Positions 34,439 through 43,531 of a stretch of DNA of 64,000 nucleotides are shown one piece after another; the first letter of the stretch is position 1, and each line of letters begins with the position of its first letter. Under the pieces are notes generated by a model. The model ran no database searches and was not told the DNA's origin. It worked only from the letters and a program-made list of their open reading frames with translations. Where the stretch lies: assembly GCA_004555865.1 (NCBI GenBank), contig SFJO01000003.1, forward strand, positions 62,001 to 126,000, given 5' to 3'. The translations under genes and the position numbers were made by a program. The stretch is from Oscillospiraceae bacterium (GTDB lineage Bacteria; Bacillota; Clostridia; Oscillospirales; Ruminococcaceae).

Positions 34439-36097
34439 ATGCGCAGCGATAATGTTACCAAGGGCCCTGAGCGCGCCCCCAACCGGAGCCTGTTCTACGC
34501 TCTGGGCTACACCGATGAAGAACTGGAGCGCCCCCTGATCGGCGTGGTCAGCGCCTTCAGCGAGATTGTGCCCGGCCATATGAATCTGGATAAGCTGGCC
34601 GAGGCCGTCAAGGCCGGCATCCGCATGGCGGGCGGCACCCCCATCCTGATTCCCGCCATCGGCGTGTGCGACGGCATTGCCATGGGCCACATCGGCATGA
34701 AGTATTCTCTGGCCAGCCGTGAGCTGATCTGCGACAGCGTGGAGACCATGTTCATGGCCCATCAGCTGGACGGCCTGGTTCTGGTGCCCAACTGCGACAA
34801 GATCGTGCCCGGCATGGTCATGGCGGCCTGCCGCATGAACGTGCCCGCCGTGGTTTGCAGCGGCGGCCCCATGCTGGCCGGCAGCTACGACGGCCAGGAG
34901 GTCAGCCTGTCCAAGATGTTTGAGGCTGTCGGCGCTTACAAGGCCGGCCTGATCGACGATGCCAAGCTGGATGAGTGCACCCATGGCTGCTGCCCCAGCT
35001 GCGGCAGTTGCAGCGGCATGTACACCGCCAACAGCATGAACTGCCTGTGCGAGGCCATCGGCATCGCCCTGCCCGGCAACGGCACCATCCCCGCCGTGCA
35101 TTCCCGCCGCCTGCAGCTGGGCAAGCACGCCGGCATGGCTGTGATGGAGATGGTAAAGAAGGGCATCACCGCCCGCGACATCATCAACGAGAAGAGCATC
35201 CGCAATGCTCTGACCTGCGACATGGCCCTGGGCTGCAGCACCAATACCGTGCTGCACCTGCTGGCCATTGCCCATGAGGCCGGTGTGGATCTGGATCTGA
35301 AGGTCTTTAATGAGATCAGCGCCAAGACCCCCAACCTGTGCCACCTGGCCCCCGCGGGCCCCACCCATATGCCCGAGCTGGACGCTGCCGGCGGCATTCC
35401 CGCCGTGCAGGCCGAGCTGGCCAAGAAGGGCCTGCTGGATCTGAGCCTGCCCACCGTGACCGGTAAGACCGTGGGTGAGAACATCGCCGGTGCGGTCAAC
35501 CTGAACCACAACGCCATCCGGCCCATCGACAATCCCTTCAGCCAGACCGGCGGCCTGCAGATCCTGTGGGGCAACATTGCGCCCGACGGCTGCGTGGTCA
35601 AGCGCAGTGCTGTGGCACCCGAAATGCAGGTTCACAGCGGCCCCGCCCGCGTGTTCAACAGCGAGGATGAAGCCATCGACGCCATTTATAACGGCCGCAT
35701 TCATCCCGGCGACGTGGTGGTCATTCGCTACGAAGGCCCCAAGGGCGGCCCCGGTATGCGGGAGATGCTGAATCCCACCAGCGCTCTGGCCGGCATGAAG
35801 CTGGACACCACCGTGGCCCTCATCACGGACGGCCGCTTCTCCGGCGCTTCCCGCGGTGCAGCCATCGGCCATGTCAGCCCTGAGGCTGCTTCCGGCGGCC
35901 CCATCGGCCTGATTGAAGAGGGCGACACCATCCAGATCGACATCCCCAACGCCAGCATCCATCTGGATGTGAGCGAGGAAGTTCTGGCCGCCCGCAAGGC
36001 TGCCTATGTGCAGCCTGAGCCCAACATCAAGACCGGCTGGCTGGCTCGCTACGCCCGCATGGTCACCAGCGCCAACCTGGGTGCTGTGGTGCAGTAA
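34439..36097 (+). CDS. ilvD: Dihydroxy-acid dehydratase
   Basis: The 552-residue iron-sulfur enzyme removes water from dihydroxy acids, the third common step. The cluster cysteines lie in VPNCDK and in THGCCPSCGSCSGMYTAN; NSMNCLCEAIGIALPGNGT is family-typical and the late TDGRFSGASRG is conserved. The oxygen-sensitive cluster fits an anaerobe. RBS TTAGGAGA six bases before the ATG. Last gene of the operon. Confidence 0.97.
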   Translation: MRSDNVTKGPERAPNRSLFYALGYTDEELERPLIGVVSAFSEIVPGHMNLDKLAEAVKAGIRMAGGTPILIPAIGVCDGIAMGHIGMKYSLASRELICDSVETMFMAHQLDGLVLVPNCDKIVPGMVMAACRMNVPAVVCSGGPMLAGSYDGQEVSLSKMFEAVGAYKAGLIDDAKLDECTHGCCPSCGSCSGMYTANSMNCLCEAIGIALPGNGTIPAVHSRRLQLGKHAGMAVMEMVKKGITARDIINEKSIRNALTCDMALGCSTNTVLHLLAIAHEAGVDLDLKVFNEISAKTPNLCHLAPAGPTHMPELDAAGGIPAVQAELAKKGLLDLSLPTVTGKTVGENIAGAVNLNHNAIRPIDNPFSQTGGLQILWGNIAPDGCVVKRSAVAPEMQVHSGPARVFNSEDEAIDAIYNGRIHPGDVVVIRYEGPKGGPGMREMLNPTSALAGMKLDTTVALITDGRFSGASRGAAIGHVSPEAASGGPIGLIEEGDTIQIDIPNASIHLDVSEEVLAARKAAYVQPEPNIKTGWLARYARMVTSANLGAVVQ

Positions 36098-36169
36098 GCG
36101 GTTTGTCTTTGGCGCCCCGCTCTTGGGCGGTGCCTGAAGCGGCTGCGGCCATGCTGTAACAATTGAGCA

Positions 36170-36210
36170 AACTCCCTGTGCTGCCTTTTTGGGCAGTGCA
36201 GGGAGTTTTT
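36170..36210 (+). terminator. Terminator of the ilv operon
   Basis: ACTCCCTG-TGCTGCC and GGGCAG-TGCAGGGAGT with a T loop and a T-run. Confidence 0.9.
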
Positions 36211-36717
36211 GTTTTCATCCGCTCGCTTTTTCCTCACGAACGCACGGAAGCGGCGGACGGCGTATCACGGTTCTTGGCAGGCTTCTTGTGCTTCGCAGGG
36301 CCGCATTTTTTGCGTTCGGTTCGGCTTGCCTTTTTCACTGTAAGGCAGAGCAATTCCGGCAAAATGACAAAATGAGAGCCTTTGGATTTTGTCCTCTGGC
36401 TCTTTCGTTATTGATACGCATTCGTATGCCTAACCGCATTCAGCTTTGTTTTCACTTGCCTGCATCGTCAATGCACCGGTGAGTTTTGTCAATCTCCTTG
36501 CACGGCATATGCAGCAATTCTTAAGAAATCTGTATTATCTTCCATTTTCCGACGATTTTCGATTGTTTTCACAATTTACGCCAGAATTTGAAACTTTTTT
36601 GTCATTTTCATCTTTTCCGTACCTGCTTTTTATGCTACAATATTTTTCGTAAGGCGGCGCAGATTTTCCTGCACGCATCAATCGCTCCAAAACCACATTT
36701 TGAAAGAAGGTATTTTC
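36211..36717. other. Gene-free, A+T-richer interval
   Basis: About 500 bases without a supported gene. From 36400 it is clearly richer in A+T than the surroundings. A TACAAT at 36636-36641 could be the -10 for the following lipoprotein; its -35 is poor. Short open frames here have neither ribosome-binding sites nor recognisable sequence. Confidence 0.5.
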
Positions 36718-37959
36718 TTGCGGCGTGTAGTTTCTTTGCTGCTGGTGCTGGCCCTGGCAACGGGCTTGTTCACTGCCTGCGGCTCTTCCGCCTCCTCGAA
36801 AGCAGCCCCCACCGCCACTCCGGAACCGACGGCGACTCCGGAGCCGACCCCGGTTCCCCTGAACCCCAACCCGCTCACCGGCCTGGAAAAGGCGGCCGAC
36901 TATTCCAACGGCAAGCGCCCGGTTGCGGTAATGGTGAACAACATCAAGTCCAGTTCCGGCAACGATGCCTTCCCTCAGTGGGGCATTGGCGACGCCGACC
37001 TGCTGTATGAGATCGTCACCGAGGGCGGCATTACCCGCTTGATGGCGGTGTTTTCCGATTACACCAAGATGCCCACGGTTGGCCCCGTGCGCTCCGCCCG
37101 TGACCAGCACGTGCAGCTGATGATGCCCTATCAGGCCCTGTATGTGCATGAGGGTGCCAGCATTTTTGCCGCCCGCCTGATGCGGGAGCCTGTGGCCAAA
37201 TACGGCCTGTACAGCTATAACCCCAACGATTACAGCACCTACGACTACACCGCCACCGACCTGTACAACGCAGGTCCCTTCGGCACGGTTGTGAAGTGGG
37301 ATCAGCAGCGCATGGCCAGCCGCAGCCAGGAGATGTGCGCGTACACCAGCGGCGAGCTGGTGGCCAATGCGGTGGCCAAGGGCGCAGACGACAACTTCGA
37401 GCCTTCCCCCATCTTCAACTTTGTGCGGTACGATGAACCCGCCCGGGAGCTGACCGGGAACACCGCCAACGAGATGCACTTCCAGTATTCCAGCAGCTAT
37501 TATTCCGGCTTCAGCTACGATGCCGCCAGCGGCACCTATCTGAAAACCAACACCAAGGGCGGCCCCCACATCGACGGAAATACCGGTAAGCAGCTGGGCT
37601 TTACCAACGTTCTGCTGCTGTTTGCAGACATCAAGCCGTACAGCCAGCTGGGCTACGATGCCGGTATGCTCACCCATGTGGAATACAGCTGGGGCGGCGT
37701 TGGCTACTACTTCTGCGGCGGCAAAATGGAACCCATCCGCTGGCTGAAGGGCCTGCCCACCGATCCCCTGCGCATTGTGGACAATCAGGGCAACGAGATC
37801 GACGTGGAGATCAACTGCGGTAAAACCTACATCGGCTTCTCCGATTACGGAATGTACGATTACTGCACCGTGGACGGACGCAGTATGAACGCCGAAATTG
37901 AAGAGGCCCCCACTGTGGACGAAAACCTGAGCAACGACAATCAGGAAGCGGCCGATTGA
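36718..37959 (+). CDS. DUF3048 domain lipoprotein
   Basis: The start appears to be TTG at 36718 (AGAAGG seven bases upstream; MRRVVSLLLVLALATG follows), giving 413 residues. A lipoprotein signal peptide ends LFTAC, a slightly unusual lipobox with Phe at -3. A Pro/Thr-rich spacer (PTPEPT repeats, about 30-45) follows, then the DUF3048 domain (about 50-390), recognised by RPVAVMVNNI, GPVRSARDQHVQL and VHEGAS. DUF3048 proteins (YerB-like) are surface lipoproteins of unknown function. Confidence 0.87.
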   Translation: MRRVVSLLLVLALATGLFTACGSSASSKAAPTATPEPTATPEPTPVPLNPNPLTGLEKAADYSNGKRPVAVMVNNIKSSSGNDAFPQWGIGDADLLYEIVTEGGITRLMAVFSDYTKMPTVGPVRSARDQHVQLMMPYQALYVHEGASIFAARLMREPVAKYGLYSYNPNDYSTYDYTATDLYNAGPFGTVVKWDQQRMASRSQEMCAYTSGELVANAVAKGADDNFEPSPIFNFVRYDEPARELTGNTANEMHFQYSSSYYSGFSYDAASGTYLKTNTKGGPHIDGNTGKQLGFTNVLLLFADIKPYSQLGYDAGMLTHVEYSWGGVGYYFCGGKMEPIRWLKGLPTDPLRIVDNQGNEIDVEINCGKTYIGFSDYGMYDYCTVDGRSMNAEIEEAPTVDENLSNDNQEAAD

Positions 37960-38039
37960 TTTCCGTGCTGCATCGCAGCGAACGGCCGGGCTTGCTTTCC
38001 GGCCATTCCATGCATTTCTAAAAAAACAAACAACGCACA

Positions 38040-38077
38040 AACAGGGTGTTGGAATCCAATTCCGGCACCCTGTTTTC
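38040..38077. terminator. Bidirectional terminator
   Basis: ACAGGGTG...GGAAT and ATTCC...CACCCTGT, T-run on both strands, between the lipoprotein and the convergent LysR gene. Confidence 0.75.
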
Positions 38078-38105
38078 GTTTGGTCTGATTCTGTTCTGGG
38101 GATTG

Positions 38106-38990
38106 TTACAAATAGCTTTCCAGCTCCGGCTGCCCGGCCAGGCCCTGCCGCATGGCCTCCAGAAATTCATCCATCAGGGGCTTTTGGGGTTGCCCAAGCA
38201 ATGCGTAAATAATCCGGTCCGGCGGGCCCTGCTCCAGCTTGCAGCGCTGAATGCCCTGCCCCTGCGGCAGGCGGCGCGCCACGGAGGCCGGAACCACTGC
38301 CCAGGCCCCTTTGTCCAGCAGCAGATCCTCCATCCAGGCCATCTGATCCAGCAGCACCGTGGCCTGCACATCCGGCCCAAACCAGTAGTCATGCCATTGG
38401 TCGCACTCCGGATACCAGGGCATCCGCACCTCCCGCACCGGGTCCAGCGCCGACGGCAGCATGGCACCCGCCGGGGCGGGGCCGTTCATCACCAGCACCA
38501 TCGGCTCCCGGAATACCGGCAGGCTTTTTACCCGTGGATGGTACATCCGGTCCGAGATGATGGCCAGATCCACCAGACCCAGCCCCACATCGTCGTATCC
38601 AATGCGGGAGGTGCAGGTGTGATACCGCACCCGTGCATCCGGCCGAAGCTGCAAAAAGCGCCGCAGCACCGGGCCAAGCAGGTAGGTGCTCACGCTGACA
38701 ATGGACTCCAGCCGCAGTGTAACGGTGCCATTGAGTTTTTTCAGGTCTTTGGCCTCCTGCCAGATGGTCAGCCACTTTTCCGCCACCGAAACAAAGGCCC
38801 GTCCCTGTGCGGTCAGCTCCACGCTGCGGCGGCCCCGGCCGCGCTGCAATAGCGGATACCCCAATTCCTCTTCCAGCACGCCCAGCCGCCGGCTGAGGGC
38901 CGGCTGCGTGATGTACAGCTGCTGGGCCGCGCCGGACACGGTGCCGCAGCGCACCACCGCCAAAAAGGCTTCCAGCTCCGCCTGTGTCAT
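38106..38990 (-). CDS. LysR family transcriptional regulator
   Basis: The 294-residue protein has the LysR winged helix at residues 4-63 (AFLAVVRCGTVSGAAQQLYITQPALSRRLGVLEEELG) and a periplasmic-binding-protein-like effector domain (about 90-290). It is divergent from a MATE exporter, and a perfect LysR-type site lies between them at 39075-39089, so the exporter is the probable target. Effector unknown. Confidence 0.92.
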   Translation of the reverse strand: MTQAELEAFLAVVRCGTVSGAAQQLYITQPALSRRLGVLEEELGYPLLQRGRGRRSVELTAQGRAFVSVAEKWLTIWQEAKDLKKLNGTVTLRLESIVSVSTYLLGPVLRRFLQLRPDARVRYHTCTSRIGYDDVGLGLVDLAIISDRMYHPRVKSLPVFREPMVLVMNGPAPAGAMLPSALDPVREVRMPWYPECDQWHDYWFGPDVQATVLLDQMAWMEDLLLDKGAWAVVPASVARRLPQGQGIQRCKLEQGPPDRIIYALLGQPQKPLMDEFLEAMRQGLAGQPELESYL

Positions 38991-39074
38991 TTCCTGACTC
39001 TCCTTTCATTTTTTCGATTCAACGTCAAAGCCCGGCGTCTGCACGGCATTGTCCGGCTTTGCGCTCATTAAATT

Positions 39075-39094
39075 ATAAGTTTTACTTATATAAT
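39075..39094 (+). promoter_or_regulatory. LysR-type operator and -10 of the MATE gene
   Basis: ATAAG (39075-39079), five bases, CTTAT (39085-39089) is a perfect inverted repeat with the T-N11-A core of LysR sites. TATAAT (39089-39094) begins at its last base, so the regulator would touch RNA polymerase directly. Confidence 0.65.
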
Positions 39095-39217
39095 ATCAAG
39101 AAAACTCGCATTTTACAAATATATCCTTCTATGGTACCCTTGGTTCGTGGCCATTCCGCACCAAACTTTTTCCATGGGTGGCATGGCAAATTTCCACAGA
39201 AGAGGACGTCGAACCCC

Positions 39218-40558
39218 ATGACTCAAACGCAAAATCTCACATCCGGCCCCATCGCGCGGCAGCTGGTCACGCTGGCCCTTCCGCTGTTGATTGGCAACAT
39301 TCTTCAGCAGTTTTACAACACCATCGACAGCTTCATCGTCGGCCGGTACGTGGGCCTGGACTCCTTCGCCGCCATTGGTATTGCGGGCACGGTGATGAAC
39401 CTGTTCGTGTTTGTGCTCAGCGGCTTCTGTGCCGGTATCTCCATCATTCTGGCCCGGTTCTTCGGCCGGGATGACTTTGCCGGCTTCCGTCAGGAAGTCT
39501 GGCTGGCCACGGCCCTGGGGGTGGGCAGCACCGCCGTCATCAGCCTGATCGGCTTTGCAGCCATGTCGCCGTTGCTTCGCCTGATCCAGACCCCGGCCGA
39601 CCTGCACACGCTGGTTGCCGGCTACCTGCGCATCATCTTTCTGGGGCTTGTGACCACCTATCTTTACAACCTGTGCGCCGCTGCTCTGCGCTCGGCCGGC
39701 AATTCCGCCGCTGCGCTGGCGGCTCTGGCCGTGGCCATGGCGGCCAACCTGGTGCTGGATCTGCTGTTTGTGGTCCGCTTCGGCATGGGCGTTGCAGGGG
39801 CCGCTCTAGCCACCGTGCTGGCCCAGCTTCTCTCGGTCATTCTCTGCGTGATCTATTGGAAAGCCCGCTTTCCCCATCTGATGTGCGGCCCGGCCGACCT
39901 GAAATACGACCACCAGCTGGCGGCCCAATCGGCCAACTACGGGCTGGTGTCAGCCCTGCATCAATCCAGCCTGTACATCGGCAAGCTGTTGGTTCAGGGC
40001 GCGGTGAACAGCATGGGCACCCAGGTTATTGCGGCCTACACCGCCACCACCCGCATTGAGGGCTTCGCCAATTCCTTCGGCGACAGCGGCTCTGCGGCGC
40101 TCTCCATTTTTGTTGCTCAGAACGAAGGCGCCGGCAAACGGGAGCGTACTCAGAAGGGCTTTCGCACCGGTTTCTGCCTGATGATGGGGCTGGTGGTTAC
40201 CATCTCCGTTATCATGGCGCTGCTGGCCGCCCCCTGCAGCACCCTGCTCATCGGCTCCGGGCAGGAAGCTTCCGTGGCCAGCGCCATCGGCTACCTGCGG
40301 CTCATTTCAGTGTTCTACTTTTTGTGCTTTGTCGGCAATGTTTTCGTGGGCTATTATCGCGGCCGCGGCATGGTTCAGGTTCCGGTCATCGGCACCTGCC
40401 TGCACATCACGGTTCGGGTCATTCTCTCGTACCTGCTGGCCGGCCGCATGGGCCTGCGCGCCGTTGCGCTGGCCACCGGCATTGGCTGGATGTTCGTTGT
40501 AGCCTACCACTCGTTGGTATACCGCCGCCTGCGCAAACGGGATGCCGCGGCACAGTAA
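39218..40558 (+). CDS. MATE family exporter (LysR-linked)
   Basis: This 446-residue exporter has 12 membrane helices: ALPLLIGNILQQFYNTIDSFIVGRYVG in the first helix pair, and FCAGISIILARFFGR; the second half has GFANSFGDSGSAALSIFVAQNEGAGK. It resembles the DinF/NorM-type MATE clade common in Clostridia. The ATG at 39218 follows AGAGGACG. It is probably regulated by the divergent LysR protein. Confidence 0.92.
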   Translation: MTQTQNLTSGPIARQLVTLALPLLIGNILQQFYNTIDSFIVGRYVGLDSFAAIGIAGTVMNLFVFVLSGFCAGISIILARFFGRDDFAGFRQEVWLATALGVGSTAVISLIGFAAMSPLLRLIQTPADLHTLVAGYLRIIFLGLVTTYLYNLCAAALRSAGNSAAALAALAVAMAANLVLDLLFVVRFGMGVAGAALATVLAQLLSVILCVIYWKARFPHLMCGPADLKYDHQLAAQSANYGLVSALHQSSLYIGKLLVQGAVNSMGTQVIAAYTATTRIEGFANSFGDSGSAALSIFVAQNEGAGKRERTQKGFRTGFCLMMGLVVTISVIMALLAAPCSTLLIGSGQEASVASAIGYLRLISVFYFLCFVGNVFVGYYRGRGMVQVPVIGTCLHITVRVILSYLLAGRMGLRAVALATGIGWMFVVAYHSLVYRRLRKRDAAAQ

Positions 40559-40600
40559 CCTCCCTAGGATCTTCTCATTCTCACACAATCCTGCATAGCC

Positions 40601-40637
40601 AAAAGGAGCGGCCTGCGCAAAGCGGACCGCCCCTTTT
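40601..40637. terminator. Terminator
   Basis: AAAAGG-GCGG and CCGC-CCTTTT arms, between the MATE gene and the convergent minus-strand genes. Confidence 0.6.
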
Positions 40638-40695
40638 GTATTCTCTATGCCAACTCGTTCCGGTTTGCCCGGCAAGCGGCGCATTCCATGTTTGC

Positions 40696-40963
40696 TCACG
40701 GATGCGGCTTTTCCACACAGGCACCAATGGCCATGCCCGCCAGCATTCCCAACGAAAGGCCAAGCCCCAGGTGTTCCGTCCCATCCAACGCGGTGGCCAG
40801 CGCCACTCCCAGCCCCACTCCAAGGCACATGCCCTCCCCGCTGTAATCCTGCCGGGATTTCTCCTGTTTCTGCTGCCCGCCGCGGCGATCACAACACCGC
40901 CACTGCCACACCCAGAATCGCCCAGGGAAGCGCTGCGTGTACAAATTCCAGGATCGTGTTCAT
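40696..40963 (-). pseudogene. Small glycine-zipper membrane protein, frameshifted
   Basis: An ATG at 40963, two bases after the upstream hydrolase stop, opens a frame (MNTILEFVHAALPWAILGVA...) that ends after 24 codons. The frame shifted by one base continues to 40696 with a charged Lys/Gln stretch, then EGMCLGVGLGVALATAL and LGLGLSLGMLAGMAIGACVEK. As I recall it, intact relatives in gut Clostridia have both halves in one frame (about 85 residues, two membrane segments). A single indel near 40890 explains the break. It is either a real mutation or a sequencing error. Confidence 0.6.
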
Positions 40964-40964
40964 T

Positions 40965-41615
40965 TCAATCCGTCTCCTTTCGTTCGTCCGGTTCCTCTGC
41001 AAGATCCACGGTGTTGGCCCGGACCCATGCATCCAGAAACTGCATCTGCGCTTTTGTGTGGAACCAATGCTCGCCGCCCTCCATTACGGTTAGGGCCGCG
41101 CCGGTGCGCCGGGCAAAGGCTTCCACCGTTTCGCGGGGCATGAGGGCGTCGCCGCTGCCGTACAAAATCGCGGTGGGCACCCGCCACCGGATCGGGTGCT
41201 GCCGTACATCCTGCAGATACCGCCAGGACAGAGTCTCGCCAAATTCCGTCTTGATCTCGCCCCGCTGCCGCAGCTCCGGTTCGGTGATGCCTTCCCCGGC
41301 CATCATCGTTTCGATCAGCCGCTCCATATCCACCACCGGAGAAACGAACAGTGCCCGGTCCACCCGGGTTTCATCCAACGCCTGCATGGCGAAAAACGCC
41401 CCGATGCTGTTGGCAATCACCAGCACCTTTGTTCCATCCCGCCGGGCGGCTTTGAAATAGGCCAGAAATTCCTCCCGGGCCTCCCAGGGGGTCTGCGCCC
41501 GGTAATCAAGCCCCGTCACGCGCCAACCCGGAAGCAAGGCCCGGTAATGCTCTGCCTCCCGGGCGTTTCCGCCTTTGCCGTGCAGATAAACCGCCTGCCA
41601 CTGTGCCGTTTGCAT
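40965..41615 (-). CDS. Alpha/beta hydrolase
   Basis: The 216-residue protein begins with the strand VYLHGKGGN and has a nucleophile elbow reading VIANSIGAFFA (Ser in N-S-I-G rather than G-x-S-x-G). Later parts are ILYGSGDALMPRET (Asp) and GGEHWFHT (His). Substrate unknown. The order of the triad fits small serine hydrolases near the S9/RBBP9 group. It is followed with no spacing by the broken small membrane gene. Confidence 0.82.
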   Translation of the reverse strand: MQTAQWQAVYLHGKGGNAREAEHYRALLPGWRVTGLDYRAQTPWEAREEFLAYFKAARRDGTKVLVIANSIGAFFAMQALDETRVDRALFVSPVVDMERLIETMMAGEGITEPELRQRGEIKTEFGETLSWRYLQDVRQHPIRWRVPTAILYGSGDALMPRETVEAFARRTGAALTVMEGGEHWFHTKAQMQFLDAWVRANTVDLAEEPDERKETD

Positions 41616-41696
41616 GGTTCATTCACCTCGCCATTCTATTCTACAAAATTTCTTTCTGTATAAGCGTTATAGCACCAACTTGCATCCAAATTGCAA

Positions 41697-41740
41697 AAAG
41701 CGGCGGCGTTTCTCCACAAAGCGAGAAACACCGCCGCTTT
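41697..41740 (-). terminator. Terminator of the DUF815 gene
   Basis: AAAGCGGCGG-GTTTCTC and GAGAAAC-CCGCCGCTTT with a T-rich tail on the minus strand. Confidence 0.85.
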
Positions 41741-41761
41741 ATCATCGTTTTTCGGGGCCGA

Positions 41762-42955
41762 TCACATCTGCACGCCGGCCTTGCACAACTCCACAAACTG
41801 CTTTGCAACGCGGGGGCTGCGGCCGCCGCTGCGGATGGCGAACGCCTCAGCCTTCATCATCAGCCGGTCCGCCGGCATCTGCAGGCCGTACTGGGCCGCC
41901 AGATCCATCACGATCTGCTCGAAGCGCTCCTTGTCCGGCCGGCTGTACGTGACCGTCAGGCCAAACCGGGCCGACAGGCTCATCAGCTCCTGCATGGTGT
42001 CGCCGTGGTGAATATCGTCCCCTTCCCGGTCGCTCATGGTCTCTTTGATGAGATGGCGGCGGTTGGAGGTGGCGTACACCACCAGGTTCTGGCTGCGGCC
42101 GCCCACGCTGCCCTCCAGAATGGCCTTCAATGCCGCAAAATTGTCGTCATTTGCGGTAAAGGACAGGTCATCAATGAACAGAATGAACTTCAGGGGGTTC
42201 GCCGCCAGGCTGTCCATCAGCTCGGGCAGCTGATACAGCTGGTTCTTCTTGATCTCCACCAAACGCAGGCCCTCGGCCGCAAATTCATTGGCAATGGCCT
42301 TGATGGAGCTGGATTTGCCGGTGCCCGCGTCACCGTACAGCAGCACATTGTTCGCAGGCTGCCCGGCCAGCAGGGCCTTGGTGTTGGCGATGACCTTTTC
42401 CCGCTCCCGTTCGTAGCCGGGCAGCTGGTCCAGCCGCTGCGGGTCGGGGTATTTCACGGGGGTCAGGTGGCCGTCCTCCAGCGTAAACACATGGTACCGT
42501 GCAAAAATGCCGTAGCCCTTATGGCTCACGTCGTTCATGCGCTGGCGATAGGCCGCCGCAAAATCCAGATTTGCGGTCTCCCACTGGGGCAGGCACTGAA
42601 CTGCGCCGGGCAGCCCGGCCAGCATCTCTTCGCTGGTCACCTGGGCCGCCTGCGCCAGAAACTCCAGCTCCAGCTCCAAACTGCGCTTGAGCTGCGGGCC
42701 TACGCCAGCGGCCGTGCAGCTTTTTACCACATACAGGTTTTCATCCTCCAGAACGGCTTCCAGCAGATAGTCGCTCCAGTTTTCCGTGTGGGCAAACAGG
42801 GCCGTGCAGAACGCCCCGTAGCGGCTCACCCGCTCGGTGCGGCGCTCGTCGCTGCCGCGCAGCATCTCCATAAAGGCCGCGACCACCGGGTCCTTCAGCA
42901 GGCCGCGAAATACCACAAGCCCCTCCATGCGAAGGGCGATTTCATGTTGTTCCAT
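41762..42955 (-). CDS. DUF815 AAA+ ATPase
   Basis: The 397-residue protein belongs to the DUF815 family of AAA-like ATPases. Residues 1-180 are helical without a known domain; the ATPase part has NNVLLYGDAGTGKSSSIKAI (Walker A, about 195) and KFILFIDDLSF (Walker B), with NLVVYATSNRRHL (sensor). The ATG at 42955 was chosen for the GGAG eight bases upstream; an in-frame ATG 21 codons earlier lacks one. Function unknown; often annotated simply as ATP-binding protein. Confidence 0.88.
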   Translation of the reverse strand: MEQHEIALRMEGLVVFRGLLKDPVVAAFMEMLRGSDERRTERVSRYGAFCTALFAHTENWSDYLLEAVLEDENLYVVKSCTAAGVGPQLKRSLELELEFLAQAAQVTSEEMLAGLPGAVQCLPQWETANLDFAAAYRQRMNDVSHKGYGIFARYHVFTLEDGHLTPVKYPDPQRLDQLPGYEREREKVIANTKALLAGQPANNVLLYGDAGTGKSSSIKAIANEFAAEGLRLVEIKKNQLYQLPELMDSLAANPLKFILFIDDLSFTANDDNFAALKAILEGSVGGRSQNLVVYATSNRRHLIKETMSDREGDDIHHGDTMQELMSLSARFGLTVTYSRPDKERFEQIVMDLAAQYGLQMPADRLMMKAEAFAIRSGGRSPRVAKQFVELCKAGVQM

Positions 42956-43143
42956 TGTGTCTCCGTCCAATCTTATCAGGTTCGCCGCTGCCCCATACCG
43001 CCTGCCGCGGCGGAGCATCCGGCGAAAAAGAGGATATTTCGTTTAGTATACTCTCCTTTTGCGGCCACTTCAAGCCAAATCGGCCGCGCTTTGGGGCTGC
43101 CGCATTTTTCCTAAAAACATTTCCGCGCACTTCAAAGCTGTGC

Positions 43144-43173
43144 TTGACAAAAGCGGATTTTTTCTGCTACAAT
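43144..43173 (+). promoter_or_regulatory. Promoter of ilvA
   Basis: TTGACA (43144-43149), 18 bases, TACAAT (43168-43173). Confidence 0.75.
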
Positions 43174-43179
43174 ATTTTC

Positions 43180-43478
43180 GATTCAAATGCGTTAGAAACG
43201 GGGCCCGGCTGCGGCCCCGCCCGGATGCAGAGAGCCGTCGTCTGGTGCAAGGCGGTTCCGGGTGCCGCAGCAAATCTCCCCGCAAGCAGCGTCCCCAACC
43301 GCTTTTGCTTAGTAAGGATTGCCGGCCCGGCTGCCGTTACCCTGCCAGCGGATGTTTCTGTCCGCACTGAGTGGCTGCCTTGTTCAGCAGCAATCAAGAG
43401 TGGTACCGCGGAGTGACCGAATTACAAATGTTCAAGGCTCTCCGTCTCTTGCATGGTAAGAGACGGGGGCCTTTTTTG
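43180..43478 (+). promoter_or_regulatory. T-box leader of ilvA, apparent Ile (AUC) specifier
   Basis: The T-box core AGAGTGGTACCGCGGAG is at 43397-43413 and the terminator GGCTCTCCGTCTCTT/AAGAGACGGGGGCC with T-run at 43441-43478. In stem I, GCTGCGGC pairs with GCCGCAGC, and below it CGGGG with CCCCG; the 3' strand of the loop between them is AA-ATC-T. The triplet in the same place as GTC of the ilvB leader is ATC (43274-43276), matching tRNA-Ile(GAU) and the isoleucine role of the gene. The base after the triplet is T rather than the usual purine, so the specifier is slightly less certain. Confidence 0.8.
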
Positions 43479-43531
43479 TATGCCCCCGCACAAACAGGTC
43501 ATTGAAACGAGGAAAAGGAGAACTGCTCACC

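Noticed and set aside
36213..36652. Several open frames of 60-100 codons between ilvD and the lipoprotein
   Set aside because: No ribosome-binding sites, no protein-like composition, and they overlap each other in different frames.
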